Below are positions 1-7,052 of a stretch of 20,638 bases of DNA, piece after piece; position 1 is the first letter of the stretch, and each line of letters begins with the position of its first letter. The DNA is from Streptococcus sp. (GTDB lineage Bacteria > Bacillota > Bacilli > Lactobacillales > Streptococcaceae): positions 5,293 to 25,930 of the forward strand of contig JAPJPE010000003.1 in assembly GCA_030825825.1 (NCBI GenBank). The letters are read 5' to 3'. The notes under the pieces are model-generated. The model did no database searches. It was not told where the DNA came from and saw nothing but the letters and a program-made list of their open reading frames with translations. A program made the translations under genes and the position numbers.

Positions 1-211
1 AACCGTCTACCACATTTGTAGTGATGTCATGGGTAGCAGCTTTAGAAGAAATTGTATAGTCCAAAGTTGTTGGATCTGAAGTGTAGACATAACCATAGTT
101 TTTGTCTTCGCCTGAGCTTGCTTTGCTAGTATTTGAACCAGAACATGCAGCCAACAATCCAGCTGCAAGGAGTGTTACTCCGGCAACTGCGAATACTTTA
201 CTTTTTTTCAT
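1..211 (-). CDS. Oligopeptide ABC transporter substrate-binding lipoprotein (5' part only)
   Basis: Only the first 70 codons lie in the window; the gene continues past position 1. The product starts MKKSKVFAVAGVTLLAAGLL and has a lipoprotein signal peptide: lysines at 2, 3 and 5, a hydrophobic core, and lipobox L20-A-A-C23, so Cys23 should be lipidated after cleavage. A Ser/Thr/Lys-rich linker follows, then YGYVYTSDPTTLDY, which resembles the mature start of AmiA/AliA/HppA-type oligopeptide-binding proteins (SBP_bac_5 family). Such proteins capture peptides outside the membrane for an Opp/Ami importer. The ATG at 211 is preceded by GGAGAA. The gene is divergent from the dacA-like gene and has its own promoter and a CodY-type box. 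Which paralogue it is (amiA, aliA, aliB or other) cannot be told from the fragment. Confidence 0.88.
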   Translation of the reverse strand, partial: MKKSKVFAVAGVTLLAAGLLAACSGSNTSKASSGEDKNYGYVYTSDPTTLDYTISSKAATHDITTNVVDG

Positions 212-247
212 AGGAATTCTCCAATAGTTTTTTTAGATTTGTTTAAG

Positions 248-276
248 ATTATATCACAAGTAGAAAAAAAAGTAAA
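248..276 (-). promoter_or_regulatory. Promoter of the oligopeptide-binding lipoprotein gene
   Basis: Read on the minus strand, -35 TTTACT (276-271) is followed by a 17-base spacer and -10 TATAAT (253-248). The -10 is extended (TGATATAAT). The start codon is about 37 bases downstream of the -10. Confidence 0.75.
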
Positions 277-279
277 CTA

Positions 280-294
280 AATTTTCTGAATATT
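280..294. promoter_or_regulatory. CodY-type operator upstream of the peptide-binding gene
   Basis: AATTTTCTGAATATT matches the established CodY consensus AATTTTCWGAAAATT at 14 of 15 positions. It lies 3 bases upstream of the -35 of the lipoprotein promoter. CodY is the GTP/branched-chain-amino-acid sensing regulator of Firmicutes, and peptide uptake genes are classical targets. The match is seen directly; binding is inferred. Confidence 0.7.
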
Positions 295-378
295 TGCTTC
301 AACACCATCCAAAAACCTTGCTATGATTGACTTTTTAGCCTAATTGATGATTTTACGATTTTCCATTAATCATTTGTA

Positions 379-387
379 TGATACAAT
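379..387 (+). promoter_or_regulatory. Extended -10 promoter of the dacA-like gene
   Basis: TGATACAAT is an extended -10 element (-10 TACAAT at 382-387). No good -35 is seen 16-18 bases upstream, as is common for extended -10 promoters. The GTG start codon is 29 bases downstream. Confidence 0.6.
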
Positions 388-416
388 AGAGAGGACTAAG
401 CAACGAGGAAACAACT

Positions 417-1658
417 GTGAAAAAATTCTTTCTTTCTTTTTTAACCTTCATCCTGCTGTTATGCAGTTTACCTTATCAAGTCGTTCTAGCAGATGAGCTA
501 GAACTTCCTGCTCAAAGTGCTATTGCTGTTGAAGCTGATACAGGTAAAATCTTATATGAAAAGGATTCAGAGAAAAAGCGAGATGTGGGGGGACTATCTA
601 CACTCTTGACCACTTATCTGATTTTCGAAGCCATCCATGAAAAAAAACTTTCTCTGAAAGATCCTATCAAATTGTCTGAGAAAGCTCTAGCCTTAAATGA
701 TATCGAAGGTGCTGGTACTCTTCCTATGGAAGCGAACCAATATACAGTTGAACAGTTATTGACTGCTCTTTTAGTTGGAAATTCTAGCACTGCTGCCTTG
801 GCCTTAGCTGAGAAAGTGGGTGGCTCTGAGAAAAGCTTCGTTGAAAAAATGAAGCAAAAACTTGCTGAATGGGGCATTCAATCTCCTCATTTAATCAATG
901 CTACCGGATTAAATACTCAAACCATCAGTGGAGATCCTGGAGGGAAAGAAGACGAAAATCAATTGAGTGCTTATGATATTGCTGTTATTGCCAAGCACTT
1001 ACTCCAGGATTTTCCTGAAGTGACCAAATATACTTCAAAGCCCACTGCTCTTTTTTCAAACACGCAGATTGAAAACCCCAATCTGATGCTAGAAGGCATG
1101 CCGAATTACCGTTCGGGAGTCGACGGCCTTCGGGTCAGCAACTCTACAAAAGGTGGCATCACCTTTGCTGCATCGACGACGCAAAATGGCATCCATATGA
1201 TCACGGTTGTCCTAGGAGTTGAGGCAGTTGACGGTGATCCCTATGCACGCTTTGTGGCTACTTCTTCTCTGATGAACTACGTGGTACGGACCTTTGTTTC
1301 TTCCATTGTCGTTAAAGAAGGAGATCCCTACGGAAAAAGTAAGGCAACTGTCATGGATGGGAAATCCGAGACTGTTTTAGCTGTTGCAAAAAAAGACTTC
1401 TATATCGTTGAAAAACAAGGTAGTCAAGCAGAACCAAAAATTCAATTCAAGAGTGACCAAGAATCATTCCGAGCACCTGTCAAATCAGGCACAAATCTTG
1501 GAAAATTACACTACACTGATCCAGATAAAATCGGACGTGGCTACTTAGAAGATCAAGAGCCAACGGTCGATATGGTATCGGGAAGAACCATTGAGAAAAG
1601 CTTTTTCTTAAAGGTTTGGTGGAATGAATTTGTTCGTTATGTCAACGAAAAGCTATAA
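417..1658 (+). CDS. dacA: DacA/PBP3-like D-alanyl-D-alanine carboxypeptidase homologue lacking catalytic motifs
   Basis: The 413-residue protein is full length for streptococcal DacA (PBP3). It has a signal peptide (about 1-25, ending VVLA), a peptidase S11-type domain (about 30-270), a C-terminal beta domain, and the terminal membrane-associating segment FFLKVWWNEFVRYVNEKL. The GTG start at 417 has GAGGAA 6 bases upstream. Active enzymes trim the terminal D-Ala from peptidoglycan stem peptides using SxxK, SxN and KTG motifs. Aligned by eye to pneumococcal PBP3, the SxxK site (SITK) is G59-L-S-T62, SxN is N122-S-S124, and KTGT is R239-V-S-N242. All three motifs are lost, yet there is no stop or frameshift and the flanking landmarks remain (DGL at 236-238, PYARFVATSS). 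It is probably a non-enzymatic paralogue. Family membership is sure; inactivity is a strong inference. Confidence 0.9.
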   Translation: MKKFFLSFLTFILLLCSLPYQVVLADELELPAQSAIAVEADTGKILYEKDSEKKRDVGGLSTLLTTYLIFEAIHEKKLSLKDPIKLSEKALALNDIEGAGTLPMEANQYTVEQLLTALLVGNSSTAALALAEKVGGSEKSFVEKMKQKLAEWGIQSPHLINATGLNTQTISGDPGGKEDENQLSAYDIAVIAKHLLQDFPEVTKYTSKPTALFSNTQIENPNLMLEGMPNYRSGVDGLRVSNSTKGGITFAASTTQNGIHMITVVLGVEAVDGDPYARFVATSSLMNYVVRTFVSSIVVKEGDPYGKSKATVMDGKSETVLAVAKKDFYIVEKQGSQAEPKIQFKSDQESFRAPVKSGTNLGKLHYTDPDKIGRGYLEDQEPTVDMVSGRTIEKSFFLKVWWNEFVRYVNEKL

Positions 1659-1663
1659 GCAAA

Positions 1664-1697
1664 AAAATCACAATGGAGTCAAATCCATTGTGATTTT
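1664..1697. terminator. Bidirectional terminator between the dacA-like gene and sufB
   Basis: There is a perfect 14-bp stem (1664-1677 with 1684-1697) around a 6-base loop, GTCAAA. It has A-rich and T-rich flanks on both sides, so it can stop the plus-strand dacA-like transcript and the minus-strand suf transcript. Confidence 0.9.
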
Positions 1698-1716
1698 ATT
1701 TTGCTATTAAAACGAA

Positions 1717-3129
1717 TTATCCTACAGATCCTTCCATTTCGTAGCTAATGAGTCGGTTTAACTCAACGGCGTATTCCATTGGAAGTTCTTTTGTAAAGGG
1801 CTCTACAAATCCCATGACAATCATTTCTGTCGCTTCTGATTCAGACAAACCACGACTCATCAAATAATACAGTTGTTCTTCTGAGATTTTTGAAACCTTG
1901 GCTTCGTGCTCCAAAGCAACTTGTGAGTTGTGGATTTCATTAAATGGAATTGTATCTGATGCAGATAAATCATCCATAATAATGGTGTCACACTCGATGT
2001 GAGAAACTGATTTCTTGGAATTTTTGTTAAAGGTTACTTGTCCACGGTAGTCTACTTTTCCGCCACCTTTCGCAATAGATTTCGATACGATAGATGAGCT
2101 GGTATGAGGGGCATTGTGGATCATCTTGGCACCTGTATCTTGGTGTTGCCCTGCATTCGCAAAGGCAATGGACAACATGGTACCACGCGCTCCTTCTCCA
2201 TCTAGATAAACAGATGGGTACTTCATAGTTGTCTTGGCACCTAGGTTTCCGTCGATCCACTCAACTGTGGCATCTTTTTGAGCCTTGGCCCGCTTGGTTA
2301 CCAAGTTGTAGACATTGTCAGACCAGTTTTGGATGGTCGTATAACGCATATAAGCACCATCCAAGGCAAAGATCTCGACAATCGCTGCATGGAGGCTATT
2401 GCTTGAGTAGGTCGGTGCTGTACATCCTTCTACATAGTGAACACTTGCTCCCTCGTCCACGATAATCAAAGTGCGTTCAAACTGACCAGTATTTTCATTG
2501 TTGATACGGAAGTATGTTTGAAGGGGGACGTCTACTTTTACGCCTTTTGGTACATAAATGAAGGTCCCACCAGACCAGACTGCTGAGTTGAGGGCAGCCA
2601 ATTTGTTATCCGTTGGTGGTACTAACTTCGCAAAATACTGTTTGAAAAGGTCTGGATATTCTTTTAGGGCAGAATCCGTATCGGTAAAGATAATCCCCAA
2701 CTTTTCAAACTCTTCTTTCATATTGTGATAAACCACTTCTGATTCATACTGGGCAGAAGCCCCCGCTAAGTAGGCACGTTCGGCTTCAGGAATCCCGATA
2801 CGCTCAAAGGTTTCCTTGATTTTCTCTGGAACTTCATCCCATGAACGGGCAGGTTTATCTGAAGGTTTTTGATAATAGATCAAATCATCAAAGTCAATCT
2901 CTGATAGATCTGCACCCCAGGTTTGCATAGGCATCTTTTTGAAGGTTTCAAAAGATTTCAAACGGAATTCTAACATCCATTCTGGTTCATTTTTTGCTGC
3001 AGACAATTCACGAATAACTGCTTCGTTCAAGCCTTTTCCTGTAGAGAGAATAGGTTGAACGTCATCGTGAAATCCAAATTTATATTCACCGAGATCAATT
3101 GGTTTCGGTTCGACTCTTTCTTCAGCCAT
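1717..3129 (-). CDS. sufB: Fe-S cluster scaffold protein SufB
   Basis: SufB of 470 residues, the usual length in Firmicutes. It forms the SufBCD scaffold complex in the cytoplasm, where Fe-S clusters are built before transfer to apo-proteins. The N-terminal part (about 1-150) is helical, followed by the long beta-helix core typical of SufB/SufD. Recognisable stretches are NSAVWSGGTFIYVPKGVKVD (181-200), EGCTAPTYSS (234-243) and HIECDTIIMDDLSASDTIPF (376-395). Cys236 and Cys380 are candidate cluster or sulfur-relay residues. The C-terminal helices include YYLMSRGLSESEATEMIVMGF. It is the last gene of the sufCDSUB operon, 32 bases after sufU, with AAAGGAAATT before the ATG, and it ends 20 bases from the shared terminator. 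Confidence 0.97.
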   Translation of the reverse strand: MAEERVEPKPIDLGEYKFGFHDDVQPILSTGKGLNEAVIRELSAAKNEPEWMLEFRLKSFETFKKMPMQTWGADLSEIDFDDLIYYQKPSDKPARSWDEVPEKIKETFERIGIPEAERAYLAGASAQYESEVVYHNMKEEFEKLGIIFTDTDSALKEYPDLFKQYFAKLVPPTDNKLAALNSAVWSGGTFIYVPKGVKVDVPLQTYFRINNENTGQFERTLIIVDEGASVHYVEGCTAPTYSSNSLHAAIVEIFALDGAYMRYTTIQNWSDNVYNLVTKRAKAQKDATVEWIDGNLGAKTTMKYPSVYLDGEGARGTMLSIAFANAGQHQDTGAKMIHNAPHTSSSIVSKSIAKGGGKVDYRGQVTFNKNSKKSVSHIECDTIIMDDLSASDTIPFNEIHNSQVALEHEAKVSKISEEQLYYLMSRGLSESEATEMIVMGFVEPFTKELPMEYAVELNRLISYEMEGSVG

Positions 3130-3161
3130 AATTTCCTTTCTTTCTCTGTTTCTTCTTCTAA

Positions 3162-3596
3162 TTATTTGCTACGTTCGATCGCTTTTTTAAGAGCATTCCA
3201 GGAGAGGGTCGCACATTTAATCCGTTGTGGGAATTTAGAGACTCCAGATAAGAAGGCTGCGTCACCCAGTTCCTCTTGACGAGGATCTGATTGACCTTGG
3301 ACCATTTCTGAAAAGACCTGTGCTAATTCTTCAACTTCCTCTTTTGTTTTTCCCATTACAGCATCTGTCATCATACTAGCCGAAGCTGTTGAAATGGTAC
3401 AGCCTGAATTGACAAAGGCAATATCTTGGACCCTATCACTTTCATCAAATTTTACACTTAACTGGATCACATCTCCACAAGTTGGATTGTTGAGTTGGAT
3501 CTGATCAACATCTTCAATCTGCCCTTGGTGATGGGGGTGTTTTGAATGGTCAGCTACGACCGCCATGTACAGCGAATCTAATTTAGAAAGTGCCAT
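3162..3596 (-). CDS. sufU: SUF sulfur-transfer protein SufU
   Basis: SufU-type protein of 144 residues, in the IscU-like fold. In Gram-positive SUF systems SufU is a zinc-containing partner that accepts persulfide sulfur from SufS and passes it to SufBCD. The three conserved cysteines and the aspartate are present: C40 and D42 in NPTCGD, C66 in NSGCTIS, and C128 in RIKCATL. The SufU-specific insertion between the second and third cysteines is also present. The gene overlaps the end of sufS by 14 bases, and its SD (GGAG) sits inside the last sufS codons 7 bases before the ATG, suggesting translational coupling. No SufA or SufE gene is seen, as expected for this operon type. Confidence 0.96.
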   Translation of the reverse strand: MALSKLDSLYMAVVADHSKHPHHQGQIEDVDQIQLNNPTCGDVIQLSVKFDESDRVQDIAFVNSGCTISTASASMMTDAVMGKTKEEVEELAQVFSEMVQGQSDPRQEELGDAAFLSGVSKFPQRIKCATLSWNALKKAIERSK

Positions 3597-4809
3597 TGAA
3601 AAACTCCTTTGCTTTGATCAATGCCTCAATTAATTTATCACAGTCCGCTTTGGTGTTGTAGATATAAAAACTTGCTCTCGTTGTCGCTGGAACTTGTAGG
3701 TATTGAAGGAGCGGTTGTGCACAGTGGTGACCTGCACGAACAGCAATCCCTTCATAATCTAATGCTGTTGCTAAGTCATGCGGATGGAGATCTCCTAGAT
3801 TGAAGGAAATGACGCCAGAACGTTTTGCTAAGTCTTGGGAACCATAAATGGTCAAGCCTTCGATCGCCTGTAATTTTGGAAACACATAGGCAATCAATTC
3901 TTGCTCATGCGCTTCTACCTGGTCCATCCCCAGCTCTTCTAAGTAATCGATTGCTGCACCGAGACCAATTGCTCCCGCCATATTAGGTGTTCCAGCTTCA
4001 AATTTCCAAGGCAATTCCTTCCAAGATGCAGATTGTTCGTAAACAAAGTCAATCATCTCGCCCCCAAACTCGATCGGAGACATTTGCTCTAAGATTTCTT
4101 CCTTCCCATAGAGGACACCAATCCCTGTTGGTGCAGCCATCTTATGGCCAGAAAAAGCAAAGAAATCCGCATCTAAGTCTTGTACATCAATGGCCATATG
4201 AGGGGTTGATTGAGCCCCATCTACGACCATGATCGCTCCAACTTCATGAGCTAATCGAGCAATTTCCTTGATCGGATTGACCACCCCTAAGACATTCGAA
4301 GCATGGGTGATGGAGACAAATTTTGTCTTCTCACTAAGCTTGCTCTTTAAGTCCTGCATATCCAGTAAGCCATCTTTTAGATAGACATAGACCAGTTTTG
4401 CTCCTGTCTTCTTGCAGGCTTGCTGCCAAGGAATGATATTGGAGTGATGTTCCATGATGGAAATCAGGACTTCATCCCCTTCCTTTAGGACTTCTTCTGC
4501 ATAGCGGGCTACCCAGTTGAGTCCAGTCGTTGTCCCTCTTGTAAAGAGCACTTCCTTGGTTGATGAAGCGTTGATAAATTTTCTGACTTTCTCACGCGCC
4601 GCCTCATAGGCTGCTGTCGCTCGTTCAGCCAAAGTATGGACTCCACGATGGACATTGGCGTTATCTTGCAAATAATAGTGATTAACTGCTTCAAGAACAC
4701 GTTTAGGTTTTTGCGTCGTCGCTGCATTATCTAGATAAACCAAAGGCTCATCATGGACTAGTTGATCGAGAATGGGAAAATCTTGAGCAATTGTATTTTT
4801 ATCTAGCAT
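3583..4809 (-). CDS. sufS: Cysteine desulfurase SufS
   Basis: Class V aminotransferase-fold, PLP-dependent cysteine desulfurase of 408 residues. It removes sulfur from L-cysteine, giving alanine and an enzyme persulfide that is passed to SufU. Visible residues include H121 in MEHHSN, D197 in VVDGAQSTPH, the PLP lysine K223 in FSGHKMAAPTGIG, and the catalytic cysteine C363 in RAGHHCAQPLLQYL. The short loop around C363 is typical of group II desulfurases (SufS/CsdA). It follows sufD by 9 bases, with AAGGAGAAAC before the ATG, and overlaps sufU by 14 bases. Confidence 0.97.
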   Translation of the reverse strand: MLDKNTIAQDFPILDQLVHDEPLVYLDNAATTQKPKRVLEAVNHYYLQDNANVHRGVHTLAERATAAYEAAREKVRKFINASSTKEVLFTRGTTTGLNWVARYAEEVLKEGDEVLISIMEHHSNIIPWQQACKKTGAKLVYVYLKDGLLDMQDLKSKLSEKTKFVSITHASNVLGVVNPIKEIARLAHEVGAIMVVDGAQSTPHMAIDVQDLDADFFAFSGHKMAAPTGIGVLYGKEEILEQMSPIEFGGEMIDFVYEQSASWKELPWKFEAGTPNMAGAIGLGAAIDYLEELGMDQVEAHEQELIAYVFPKLQAIEGLTIYGSQDLAKRSGVISFNLGDLHPHDLATALDYEGIAVRAGHHCAQPLLQYLQVPATTRASFYIYNTKADCDKLIEALIKAKEFFNGTF

Positions 4810-4818
4810 TGTTTCTCC

Positions 4819-6081
4819 TTAGCGTTGAGATAACTTTTCTTCAATGGTGGCAATCATTTCATCACGTACTTCTTTAACTGGGATTTCAACAATAACAGAT
4901 CCCAAGAAACCACGCACCACTAAGCGTTCCGCTGTGTGTTGATCCAGACCACGACTCATGAGGTAATACATATCTTCTGGGTCCACTTGACCGATCGATG
5001 CAGCATGGCCTGCTGTGACGTCATTTTCATCAATCAAGAGGATTGGGTTGGCATCTGAACGTGCTTGATCCGATAACATCAAGACACGGCTTTCTTGCTG
5101 AGCATCTGCTCCTTTAGCCCCCTTGATAATATGACCAATTCCATTGAAGGTCAAGGTTCCTTTTTCAAGAATAACCCCGTGTTGCAAGATATTTCCGATC
5201 GAGTTGCAACCAAAGTTGGTCACGCGGGTGTCAATTCCTTGAACCTGACGACCGCTTGATAAAGCAACGACTTTCAAATCTGCATGACTTCCGTTTCCAA
5301 CCAAGTCACTGTCAAAGTCTGCAACCACGTTACCTTCGTTCATAACACCGATAGCCCAATCAATGCTGGCATCCTGACCTAGTTTCCCACGTCGACTGAT
5401 GTAGGCTGTGACATTTTCACCCAGACGGTCAATCGCCGCAAATTTCACTTGGGCACCTGAGCGGGCGATCACCTCAACCGTCACATTCGCAGTTGCTGTT
5501 GCTGAGCCTTCACCTTTTGATTCTAGGCGTTCCAAATAGCTAAACTTGCTGTTTTTGCCTGCAATAATCAAAATGTGTTTATTAAAAGGTACATCACTAT
5601 CACTATCCTGGTAGAAAATACCTTCGATGGGTTCTGAAATTTCGACATTTTCTGGAATATAAAGGACAGCCCCACTATTAAAATAAGCCGTGTGGTAAGC
5701 TGCTAGTTTATCATCGTCGTATTTAACCGAAGACATAAAGTAGTCTTCTACCACCTGCGGAATTTCTTCTAGGGCAGAATGGAAATCTGTGAAAAGAACT
5801 CCTTGGTCTGCCAAGGCTTGTGGCACCTGTTCAAATACAGTTTGGGTTCCAACTTGGACTAATTTTAAATTTGAATCGAGGGCTGTAAAATCGGGAACAT
5901 TGGCAGAAGCCTCGCTTTCTGTGATCGTCCCATCTCCAAGATTCCAGCGGTGGAATTTGACACGTTCAATGGCTGGCAATTCCAACTGATCGATCTTGTC
6001 AAAAGCTTTTTTTCGTAAATCTTGCAGCCAGCTTGGCTCAGCATGCAGTTCCGAAAAGAGGGTAATATTTTCAATACTCAT
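4819..6081 (-). CDS. sufD: Fe-S cluster assembly protein SufD
   Basis: SufD of 420 residues, paralogous to SufB and partner of SufB and SufC in the SufBC2D scaffold complex, with a proposed part in iron acquisition. The N-terminal region has WLQDLRKKAFDKIDQLELP. The core is a beta-helix, and the C-terminal part carries DENDVTAGHAASIGQVDPED and YYLMSRGLDQHTAERLVVRGF, the SufD hallmark. The histidine in TAGHAASIG corresponds to the conserved SufD histidine implicated in iron or cluster handling in E. coli. The ATG at 6081 is preceded by AGGAG. A 66-base gap separates it from sufC and 9 bases from sufS. Confidence 0.96.
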   Translation of the reverse strand: MSIENITLFSELHAEPSWLQDLRKKAFDKIDQLELPAIERVKFHRWNLGDGTITESEASANVPDFTALDSNLKLVQVGTQTVFEQVPQALADQGVLFTDFHSALEEIPQVVEDYFMSSVKYDDDKLAAYHTAYFNSGAVLYIPENVEISEPIEGIFYQDSDSDVPFNKHILIIAGKNSKFSYLERLESKGEGSATATANVTVEVIARSGAQVKFAAIDRLGENVTAYISRRGKLGQDASIDWAIGVMNEGNVVADFDSDLVGNGSHADLKVVALSSGRQVQGIDTRVTNFGCNSIGNILQHGVILEKGTLTFNGIGHIIKGAKGADAQQESRVLMLSDQARSDANPILLIDENDVTAGHAASIGQVDPEDMYYLMSRGLDQHTAERLVVRGFLGSVIVEIPVKEVRDEMIATIEEKLSQR

Positions 6082-6118
6082 TTTTTTCTCCTAATAAAGA
6101 TACTATCTGTTTGATTTT

Positions 6119-6143
6119 ATGACAACATTAGATCACTTGTCAT
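6119..6143 (-). other. Small hairpin in the sufC-sufD gap
   Basis: There is a 7-bp perfect stem (ATGACAA at 6119-6125 with TTGTCAT at 6137-6143) and an 11-base loop. It starts 4 bases after the sufC stop codon. No U-tract follows on the minus strand, so it is not a standard terminator; it may be an mRNA processing or stabilising structure, or chance. Confidence 0.3.
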
Positions 6144-6147
6144 CAGG

Positions 6148-6918
6148 TTATAGTTCTTCTTTATAGTCGTAACCGAGTTCTTCTGCGAGTTGGGCATATC
6201 CTTCACGTTCCAAGCGTGCAGCCAATTCTGGTCCACCTGAAAGCACGACACGACCTTCCATCATCACATGAACGACGTCAGGAGTAATATAGTTCAACAA
6301 ACGTTGGTAGTGGGTGATGATCATCGCTCCAAAACCTTCACCCCGCATTGCATTAACCCCTTTAGATACGACCTTAAGTGCATCGATATCCAAACCAGAG
6401 TCAATTTCATCCAAAAGGGCAAATGTTGGCTCCAACATCAACAATTGAAGGATTTCATTGCGTTTTTTCTCACCACCTGAGAAGCCTTCGTTCAAATAGC
6501 GTTCTGCCATTTCTTCTTTCATGTTGAGCAGTTCCATCTTTTCATCCAATTTTTTGATGAAATCACGAATAGAGATCTTCTCGTCCTCTTCTTTACCAGC
6601 ATTCATGGCTGCACGTAAAAATTCTGCATTGGTAATCCCTGGGATTTCTGAAGGGTATTGCATAGCAAGGAACAAGCCCATCCGTGCACGTTCGTCTACT
6701 TCCAATTCCAAGATGTTGACACCATCAAAGAGAATCTCCCCTTTGGTTACTTCATAATTTGGGTTTCCCATAATGGCAGCTGACAGAGTAGATTTCCCTG
6801 TTCCGTTTGGTCCCATGATGGCTGCGATCTCACCAGTTTTTAGGGTCAGGTTTACACCTTTTAAAATTTCTTTGCCTTCAATTTCAACGTGAAGGTCTTT
6901 AATTTCTAATGTCGACAT
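6148..6918 (-). CDS. sufC: Fe-S assembly ATPase SufC
   Basis: ABC-type ATPase of 256 residues that powers the SufBC2D scaffold; it is soluble, not a transporter subunit. Motifs in order: Walker A GPNGTGKST (36-44), Q-loop Q87 in LAMQYPSEIPG, signature FSGGEKKRNE (146-155), Walker B ALLDEIDSGLD (167-177) and H-loop H201 in IITHYQRLL. The FSGGEKKRNE signature and the QYP sequence are diagnostic for SufC. It is the first gene of the minus-strand operon sufC-sufD-sufS-sufU-sufB. The ATG at 6918 is preceded by AAAGGGA. The 134-base gap upstream to rgpG holds the rgpG terminator and a probable promoter. Confidence 0.97.
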   Translation of the reverse strand: MSTLEIKDLHVEIEGKEILKGVNLTLKTGEIAAIMGPNGTGKSTLSAAIMGNPNYEVTKGEILFDGVNILELEVDERARMGLFLAMQYPSEIPGITNAEFLRAAMNAGKEEDEKISIRDFIKKLDEKMELLNMKEEMAERYLNEGFSGGEKKRNEILQLLMLEPTFALLDEIDSGLDIDALKVVSKGVNAMRGEGFGAMIITHYQRLLNYITPDVVHVMMEGRVVLSGGPELAARLEREGYAQLAEELGYDYKEEL

Positions 6919-7002
6919 TGCATTCCCTTTCTTTTTACTTTGAAGTCTAGAAGGTTCTCAAAGCATCGATTCCTTCATCACAAAGTATTTTTTTACCTTT
7001 CA

Positions 7003-7011
7003 AGTATATCA
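7003..7011 (-). promoter_or_regulatory. Possible extended -10 promoter of the suf operon
   Basis: On the minus strand TGATATACT is an extended -10 immediately after the rgpG terminator U-tract, about 85 bases before the sufC start codon. No convincing -35 is seen. Other weak candidates lie closer to the gene (TTGAAA near 6999), so the assignment is tentative. Confidence 0.4.
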
Positions 7012-7033
7012 AAAAAAAGCCTAAATGGCTTTT
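7011..7033 (-). terminator. Terminator of the mecA-rgpG unit
   Basis: On the minus strand AAAAGCC, loop ATTTA, GGCTTTT forms a 7-bp stem (7033-7027 with 7021-7015). A run of T residues follows down to 7011. It lies 20 bases after the rgpG stop codon. Confidence 0.8.
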
Positions 7034-7052
7034 CTTTTGATTAGAACTATTC

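Noticed and set aside
614..877. Minus-strand open frame inside the dacA-like gene
   Set aside because: It is a shadow of a well-supported gene, with no SD, promoter or recognisable domain.
417..1658. dacA-like gene as an ordinary frameshifted pseudogene
   Set aside because: There is no stop or frameshift; promoter, SD, signal peptide and the C-terminal anchor are intact. Only the active-site motifs are changed.
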